64,000 bases of DNA from Limnanthes douglasii subsp. nivea (Eukaryota > Streptophyta > Magnoliopsida > Brassicales > Limnanthaceae): the NCBI GenBank assembly GCA_036936605.1, contig JAUPFV010000002.1, positions 266,670,770 through 266,734,769 on the forward strand, in the 5' to 3' direction. The position numbers and the translations under genes were made by a program. Of the stretch, positions 56,411 through 64,000 are shown in pieces. The first letter of the stretch is position 1. Every line of letters begins with the position of its first letter. The notes beneath the pieces were generated by a model. It saw only the letters and a program-made list of their open reading frames with translations. It had not been told where the DNA came from and made no database searches.

Positions 56411-58677
56411 AGAGTGTGTATCAAGTATACCATTAATATAAATAAAAGATTACTCGTATTTGTTTGGTTTTTATTCCTCTAACATCTTATCTAGCATGTT
56501 TCATGTCTAACTACGTTGAGCTCGATAACTTGTTCATTTTGCAAATAAATAAAATAAACAACAAATACATGGAGTTGTCGATGAAGATATCAAATGGAAC
56601 CGGTTAAGGAATAAAACTTTCACAGATACCAAAAAAAATTACCAAAATAAAAAACAACAGGGGGAAAATGAAATTAAAAGACTTTGAGGAAAAATGCTCG
56701 AAATTTTAATATTCTTTTTCTAATTTCTTTCAAAATAGATGAGAAATTAATTATCAACAAAAAAAAATTAAAAGATTGAATGAAATTTTCAAAAATAAAA
56801 CGGACGGCAAGCAAGAAAGAAACATATATTGGAATGCTACTAAAAGGAAGTGTCTGTCAATTACTAATATTGATTTATTTTAAATTTCAATTTTCCACCA
56901 AAATCTAAGTTGAAATTCAAAAATGGTTCCATGCTGAAATTATGTTATCTTTTTTTTGGACTTTTTCGAGTTTTGTATTGAAAAGCTTAATAAAAATTAA
57001 CATCCTATCAGAAAAACATTATTAATTTTCATTCTGTAAAATGATTTTTAGAATTTATTTTTTATTATTCAAAATTAATATAAAATCAATGTTAGTTTGT
57101 AATTCCACAGATGAATTTATTTGAATTGTATAGAATGCAAATTTAATATAAAATTGTATGGTAATGGCAGACAGTATAATAATTATAAAACGCGTGATGA
57201 TATCTTGTGGGTGATGGACCATGGTCCATGGTGACGATAGTCTAGAACAGCCGTAAGTAACAGTAGCGAAGTCGAGTTAGTTGGACCTATGGGCCTTTCA
57301 GTCTATTACTTGAGATAAAGTTAATAGTGTATATCACGACACAAACAGTACCATACAGTTCTATAAAAATACAGTGAAAAGCATATAATTTCATAATTTA
57401 AACACTGTTGTTGTATATATATAAAAAAAAAAAAAAAAAATCGTTAATTTTATTGGTTATTGGACAAAGAGAAGAAAGTTCAATTTCCTAGAAAGACCAA
57501 AATACCTTCTCCATTAAAATAAAGGAGTAGGAGGTTTTGAAATTAGTTAATGGAATTTTCTGCCACCATCATTCACCACCATTGTTAACCGAGACTGAGA
57601 GTAATACTTTACTAATTTTAAATTAGTTAGTGTATGTGAATGTGAATGAATGAACATAAAACCTAAATAAATCATAGGCTGGCCTGGGAGAATATTATGT
57701 TTTCCGATGCGACAAAAATCCCTTCGTTCTGGGGTTTCGCAATGGACGTTCAAAGTTCTTAATAATGCAAACTACTAGTAACATTTTCTGGACGTTTATT
57801 ACATTTGCTGTGTTTAATTGAGAGTGACCGACTATAAATGTTTAGGTGTGTTTAATTTATAATTATTATAAATGTTCTTCTTATGTGTGAAATGCGGTAT
57901 TTTAAAAAAAAAATTTGATAATATATAATCAATTTAATTTATAAATGTGAATTGTTTTTTAGAAAGAAAAATCTATTACTTTAAAATATTAAATAAAGAT
58001 TGATAGATGGTTTAGGTGCATTTTTTCGATAAATAATATGTTTAATGGACTAAAGTATCAATCTAGCAAAAATTAAACCAATTTGAATCGATACAAATGA
58101 ATAAAACGGTAAATGAATAAAACGGTAATGACGATTAATAAATTATGTGCGAAATATAACACTTATCATTAATGAAGTAGGTGGTCCAATTAATCAATTA
58201 TTATAGATTAAAAATCGAATAAAATATAATAAAAACAATCAAATTCATAATAAATAGAACTTTTAAGCCGACCAAATATTTATAGTGTTCGAAAATCACG
58301 AGCGAATATTATATAGGATATGGTATGAAACCTTAGAAGCATAGGAGCCAAACACTATCGTGTTTTTTTGTTAGACGTGATAGATCATAACACCATAGCA
58401 TGCGCACTATAAGAAAGTTATGATTATACGGTGACAAGTTTTCGGTCATCATGAGTCAACTAGGTGAATTAGAAATATTCAGGATATTTGGCATTGACAA
58501 TGTTCCAAACACAACATGCGAAAAACACAATCATAGTGTATTCAACAAAAAAAATGTAAATGACGAAGTGGGGTGGAAATTTTAGGTCCCAACTTATAAC
58601 TTTATCTTAATAGATAACTTGTCAAGAATGACGAATCTGGAAATGAATAAGTGACTTTAAAAGTTATATTTGTGCCA
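56411..58677. other. AT-rich intergenic sequence
   Basis: No gene is supported. Small features are a GGACCATGGTCC palindrome near 57214-57226 and an A-rich tract at 57423-57440. The 68-codon minus-strand frame at 57547-57753 has no recognisable motif and is not called. Confidence 0.55.
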
Positions 58678-59012
58678 TGTAGTCTAGAAAGTCCAAACAC
58701 AATCTTTTTAATTTTATTTTATTATATTCAAATATCTTAAGTTATTTAAATCAAATATAATTGTATTATGATTTGATTTTATTTTATTTTAAAATATTTC
58801 TTTGATTTTCTTGTATTTTAATTTAGGGTATTGAGCAGCTTTTATATAAAGCCTCATATACCTTAAATTTAATAAGTTTTTGGAATAATATATTTTTTAT
58901 CTCTGAAAATTTCAGTGTTTGTTACCCTTAGGTTAGGGTTTCATCATATTACCTTCAAATTAAGGTTTCATCTATCGTTGCTTCTTCTTCTATTTCTGTC
59001 GCGTCATCAGTT

Positions 59013-59024
59013 TGGTATCAGAAC
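59013..59024 (+). other. Primer-binding site, first unit of the tandem LTR array
   Basis: TGGTATCAGAAC follows LTR 1 by three bases, differing at one position from the common TGGTATCAGAGC site complementary to the initiator-Met tRNA 3' end. Confidence 0.75.
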
Positions 59025-59956
59025 CTCACTTCCTGCTATGGGGCAAGCATGATTCTGAATTCTGATTTCATCTGATTCAAGGTCTAAATGAGAGATTAAC
59101 ATCTATGGTCATGAAGATCTCGAAGATCATTTGGTATGAGGGCACCATGCGTTTCATTAACGATCGTATTGACCGATTACTAAAGGAGTTTAAATTGGCT
59201 ACCAATCGTTAGATCAAGGTAAAACTTGCTTATCAAGATGTTGTCTTAGGCTATGAAAAGGTTTTCGAAACCAATTTTTTCATCAACTGGACATGGGTTT
59301 TTTTTTTCAGGCTATGAAATGATTTTCGAAACTATTTTTTTATCAATTGGATGGCTTCAATATGTCTTTTAATAAGGAACACTCGATAAGAATTATGTTA
59401 TCAGATAGGGTCAACAATTATAATTCTCAATGCAACAATTGAAAAAAATAAAATAAAAGAATTTTGGTTGTTGATGGTGATGTTGCCGTAAATTCGAGGA
59501 AGAATTCTTGTCAACCATGGAAGGATGATGTAGCCCAGAAAGTCCAAAAACATCCTTTTTAATTTTATTTTATTCAAATATATTATGTTATCTAAATCGT
59601 ATCTAATTGTATTAAGATTTTATTTTATTTTATTTTAAAATATTTCTTTTATTTTCTTGTATTTTAATTTAGGGTTTTGAGCAGCTTTTATATAAAGCCT
59701 CATATACCTTAAATTTAATAAGTTTTTGGAATAATATATTTTTTATCTCTAAAAATTTCAGTCTTTGTTACCATTAGGTTAGGGTTTCATCATGTTACCC
59801 TCAAATTAGGGTTTCATCTATCGTTGTTTCTTCTTCTATTTCTGCGGCGTCATCAATTTGGTATCAGAACCTCACTCCCTGCTATGGGGCAAGCATGATT
59901 CTGAATTCTGATTCCATCTGATTCAATGTCTAAATGAGAGAACAACATCTATAGTC

Positions 59957-60235
59957 ATGAAGATCTCAAAGATCATTTGGTATGAGGGCACCATGCGTGT
60001 CACTAACGATCATATTGACCGATTACTAAAGGAGTTTAAATTGGCTACCAATCGTCGGATCAAGGTAAAACTTGCTTATCAAGATGTTGTCTTAGGCTAT
60101 GAAAAGGTTTTCGAAACCAATTTTTTCATCAACTGGACATGGGTTTTTTTTTCAGGCTATGAAATGATTTTTGAAACTATTTTTTTCATCAATTGGATGG
60201 CTTCAATATGTCTTTTAATAAGGAACACTCGATAA
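59957..60235 (+). other. Internal ORF of the second tandem unit, unknown
   Basis: This 92-codon frame begins MKISKIIWYEGTMRVTNDHI. It contains a near-duplicate of its own segment (GYEKVFETNFFINW then GYEMIFETIFFINW). The first unit has the same sequence with a TAG at the codon that reads CGG here. It resembles no protein I recognise and may be non-coding. Confidence 0.35.
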
Positions 60236-60711
60236 GAATTATGTTATCAGATAGGGTCAACAATTATAATTCTCAATGCAACAATTGAAAAAAAAAAAAT
60301 AAAAGAATTTTGGTTGTTGATGGTGATGTTGCCGTAAATTCGAGGAAGAATTCTTGTCAACCATGGAAGGATGATGTAGCCTAGAAAGTCCAAACACAAC
60401 CTTTTTTATTTTATTTTATTTTATTCAAATATATTATGTTATTTAAATCAAATCTAATTGTATTAAGATTTGATTTGATTTTATTTAGAAATATATATTT
60501 TATTTCTTTGTATTTTAATTTAGGGTTTTGAGCAGCTCTTATATAAAGCCTCATATACCTTAAATTTTAAATAAGCTTTTGGAATAATATATTTTGTATC
60601 TTTGAAAATTTCAGTCTTTGTTACCTTTAGGTTAGGGGTTTCATCATGTTACCGTTGAATTAGGGTTTCGTCTATCGTTGCTTCTTTTTTTATATTTCTG
60701 GCGCGTCATCA

Positions 60712-61120
60712 GTTTGGTATCGAAACATCAGATTCTTGCTACGTGGGAATTATGCCGCAGCGAAGAGACCGATGGAAGAATATCACGTCAATCACTGAGA
60801 TCTACAATCGAGAAGATCTAGATCGTGTGGGCTTGATGGGGAATGCCAACACTAGAAAATTTTAGACGATTGGAGAGTAGTTGAGTAAGCTGGGAGATCA
60901 TATAAAGAAAATACAAGAAGCGATGCAGATGATGAGCACCAGATTCCGTGCTCCATGGTCGAGCAACCTATCATCGAGTCCTAAAGAAGACTACGGTGTG
61001 GGTCATAATCATTTTTCTCTAAGGAGAGAGGAGGGCAGAGGTCGTGTTCCTCAAAAAAATCATCGTGAACTGGTCTTCAAACAATTTCCAGATCGTGAAT
61101 ACTACCAAATCACTTGACAT
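60712..61120 (+). pseudogene. Internal fragment after the third LTR, possible gag start
   Basis: After the primer site (TTTGGTATCGAAACATCAG) the sequence differs from the other two units. It carries a broken frame (about 60749 on) and an open piece at 60881-61117 (MSKLGDHIKKIQEAMQMMST, then an Arg/Glu-rich part). The position right after an LTR and primer site fits the start of a gag gene, but no conserved motif proves it. Confidence 0.4.
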
Positions 61121-62253
61121 AAGGGGTGAATGTACGAATGGTATAATAGGCATCATTTATAGTGAACCTAACACTCATATTTTTAACAATCTGAAAATAA
61201 ATATCATTCTTATCAACACATGATCGCGGATCTCTACAAGATTGTGGTGATTTTTAGAACTACTTTACCTGCCAACAACAACAATCATCCATAATGATTT
61301 TGGAAATATATGAATAATTATTGATCCTTGGATCGTGAATAATACTTTGTCCACAATTTGATGTCGTCATAGATATTCGACAAGAGGTTTAAGCCGAAGA
61401 ATTTTTCTACATCAACAAATGAGATGAGTCAAGTTTTATGTTCCATAAGTTGTTATGTTTAATTTTTTTTATTGTATATCAAATCACACTAGATGGAATA
61501 GTTCATTCGCTTAAAATGTACCACAAATGTTTGAAGAAGATCGCATTATTCCAGTCTGTTATGTCTAGGATCATAATGACTTTCTCTTAGGTAAGCAAAT
61601 ATACATTGTGTCAAACAACTTTATATTCAAAACATTCATTTCATTATCATACCAAAGCAACTAACAAAAAGATTCAGGCCAATTTCTTAAAAACCCTGGC
61701 TATGAGGATAAGCATAAACGACTAGTACATTTAACCAACAAAAAAAACTAACTTAATAAACTGAAGTCTACCAACGTACGTGATATATTTGAAGGCCCAT
61801 GAACCAAATCCTAGAGGTAAATCTATAAAAAAAACGATAATTAGTAAATAAAAATTGACACGTGATAAAAAGAACACATATGTAATTGATAGGGAATATA
61901 CTCACACTATAACCAAAAAATTTGGCCAAAAAATTTCTAAAGGTGTTGTCATTCCCGGATATGAAGATATGGCTCTTACTATAATAAGTATCCTCGCGAT
62001 ATATATAATCATAAAATCATCTATTATTTTATTTTCATTCTAATTACATTTGATTATAGTGGGATACTTTACGCCAAAAAACTTACTTACATAAAAGAAA
62101 ACATAATTAAAATACATATTAAAAAATTAAATGTGTACTAATATATATATATATAATTTTATATCATTCAATTTTGTTTTATTTTAATTTGTTAAGTTTG
62201 ATTTTTATAGTTTTGATTTAAAAACGAATGTACTAAAACTAAATCATATACAA

Positions 62254-62285
<32 letters not shown>

Positions 62286-63204
62286 TCAACCAAACTGGTT
62301 GTTGTTCAAGATTATATTCAACCTTTCGTATTCATATATAGTATAATATTTAATAATTCATATATCAATTATAATAATTTATTTTTTGAAATTTAGTTGG
62401 TATTTATATATTTACAATAAATTTATCGCTCTTGCACTGAAGTTTAAACACAAAAAAATGGACGGACCGGTCCAACCATGAATAAGTTAGTAAATTTAAC
62501 CATCAAGAATCATTCTTGATTTATTGGGAAGAACAAAAGTCTTTTTCCGAAGAATAAACAATGGGTCAATTTGAGTCTTGCCGACTAATTTATGAAGTTA
62601 AGTTCAATATTGCAAGATATTCCCGCATATGAACAAATAATGGTTTGGTGAGTCTCAACAACTAAACTTTATAACATGGTATGCCAAACTTTGGTTATCC
62701 CGTATATATACATTCGAATCTAAATACAACGTGGTCATATCTTCATTGTTTTCAGAGATATTTTAGAGAAGACCAACCGTCGAAGTTTGTTTCATCAATA
62801 CAATATGAAAAAATAACAGAACTAACAATATGATTCCCATATCGAGCAATTCCATATGAAATGCTTAGTTTTTTTTTATGAAGATTACATACACTTATGC
62901 AGAGTGTTATCGATGAACTTTTAATGCGTGGCTCTCATATAATTTAACCAGTTGATTCATTGATTGATACACGCATTCACGATGCTTTAAACGTTGTTTT
63001 ATGGCCAATTTACTGGCTGCAAGGTATTTTTAAATGACAAAAATTATATCATACATTATGAGCCAAACAAAATACTTTAAGATTATACAAATTGATTTTA
63101 TCCGTACCAAAAACACTATAAAAACTATCATTGTTTACATGGAATATTTTTTTTATGTCTCTTAGCCGATAATATCATAAAAATAAAGGGTTCAGTCTTC
63201 ATTG
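61121..63204. other. AT-rich sequence without a confident gene
   Basis: This includes (AT)n tracts at about 62142-62155 and 62253-62279. The 62-codon frame at 61855-62043 has no recognisable motif. Part of 61120-61450 may continue the gag-like fragment. Confidence 0.5.
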
Positions 63205-63365
63205 TGTTAAAGATATTATAGACACTATAGATATTACTCATTAGAGATATTAGGCCAATTAGGCCATTAGATTATTAACTTATACATATTGGCTTAATCT
63301 CTTTGTAAATACATGATTAAAATTAATAAAATCATTGAATATTTTAGTTTATTTACTTTTTAACA
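63205..63365 (+). mobile_element. Short Ty1/copia-type LTR with primer site
   Basis: The 161-bp sequence begins TGTTAAAGATATT and ends TTTTTAACA, with matching inverted ends TGTTAAA/TTTAACA. Directly after it, TAGTATCAGAGC (63366-63377) is one base from the initiator-Met primer site. No pol coding sequence follows within the window, so it is a 5' LTR of a truncated or non-autonomous element, or one that continues beyond 64000. Confidence 0.75.
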
Positions 63366-63639
63366 TAGTATCAGAGCTTGGTAGTTCATAATTATTGTTG
63401 TTTTTTGTTTGACCTGAGCCTTGTGTGTAAAAATGACTATTTAGCGAGTCAAACCTTTAATATTAAAGGGTTATCCCAAGTACGTTTTGCGCTCTTAATT
63501 AATAATGTATAAAATGAATAAGAAACCTACATATCTCAATTCGTCTTTTGAAAAATGTTAAAGTTTAGATCTTGAGTTTAAGTTTTCATATCTTTTGTTG
63601 TAACGGTGGGCTGTTGTTAGCTGTCTGTCAAAAAAATGA

Positions 63640-64000
63640 ATGAATATTAAATTATTTTGATTTGTTTTATGTTATATTTTAGGTATTTTAATTTTATTTT
63701 GGACATTCCAAATTGGTTCTCGGTAATAGTATTTTGGTATTTTTTGGTTTGGTTATTTTTGGATATTTCAATTTGAGTTCGGTTACTTCAATTTAGTTTT
63801 GACTACGTTTGGGTATTTTTTTATTTATATTTGGGTATTTGACTTTTTTTTATAATTTGGGTTTGGTTAATTTTTAGGTATTTGAATTTGGTTTTGAATA
63901 TATTTATTTGGATTTAAATTTTATATTTGGTTTTATTTTGAGTTTTTATTTAGTAGTTATATTTGTAATTTGAATTTGGTGTAAATATTTTGATTTTGAT
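63640..64000. repeat. Degenerate GGTATTT/GGTTATTTT-rich simple repeat
   Basis: Irregular repeats of TTTGGGTATTT, TTTGGTTATTTTTGG and similar motifs extend to the end of the window. No ORF is seen. Confidence 0.6.

Larger units (their letters stand above)
58678..60711 (+). mobile_element. Tandem array of small LTR retrotransposons (three LTRs, two internal regions)
   Basis: Three related LTRs (58678-59009, 59529-59855, 60375-60711) each start TGTAG and end CATCA. Each is followed by a primer site (TTTGGTATCAGAAC or a variant) of the initiator-Met type used by many copia and TRIM elements. The two internal regions between them (about 520 bp each) are near copies and lack gag-pol. A purine tract (GGAAGGATGA) precedes LTRs 2 and 3. 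The third LTR is followed by different internal sequence. Shared LTRs in tandem suggest unequal recombination or insertion of one unit beside another. Confidence 0.87.

Overview
The window is nuclear DNA from a flowering plant, most likely a eudicot. It is AT-rich and consists almost entirely of transposable elements. I see one ordinary host gene: an intronless F-box/kelch-repeat gene at 989-2173, close to the Arabidopsis At1g23390 (KFB-CHS) type. No rRNA or functional tRNA gene, CRISPR array or bacterial-style operon is present. The species cannot be named from the sequence.

Layout. 1-700: an 80-bp direct repeat and two adjacent tRNA-derived SINEs sharing target-site copies. 899-2192: the host gene. 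2530-3516: a probable TIR element holding a 49-bp palindromic minisatellite. 3966-18938: a complete L1-type LINE (LINE-A) with a perfect 15-bp target-site duplication, split by a Ty3/gypsy element (Gypsy-1, 6710-15265) with a perfect 5-bp duplication. 19860-23490: decayed antisense LINE and gypsy pol remnants. 25893-54619: a three-level nest in which Gypsy-2 contains Gypsy-3 (31368-51075), which contains Gypsy-4 (38530-48644, reverse orientation). 54780-56410: a decayed LINE 3' end (LINE-C). 58678-60711: a tandem array of three related LTRs with initiator-Met-type primer sites. 63205-63365: a short Ty1/copia-type LTR.

Gypsy-1 to Gypsy-4 belong to one family. The order is LTR, primer site, gag, protease, RT, RNase H, a second RNase H, integrase, spacer, an antisense gene, polypurine tract, LTR. 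The second RNase H and the antisense gene fit the plant Tat lineage and the 'transposase (putative) gypsy type' protein family. In Gypsy-1 the antisense gene has a TATA box at a plausible distance and a 79-bp intron with a TACTAAC branch site. An intron of the same length lies at the same place in Gypsy-3, and Gypsy-4 has lost most of it. This antisense gene, and a paired inverted motif (CCTTGG-CCAAGG) in the spacer between the convergent genes, are the most interesting signals here.

Nearly all element genes carry frameshifts or stops and are pseudogenes. The most intact are the Gypsy-1 RNase H/integrase frame (746 codons), its antisense gene, and the RT half of LINE-A ORF2. All calls come from reading the sequence and supplied translations; no database search was run.
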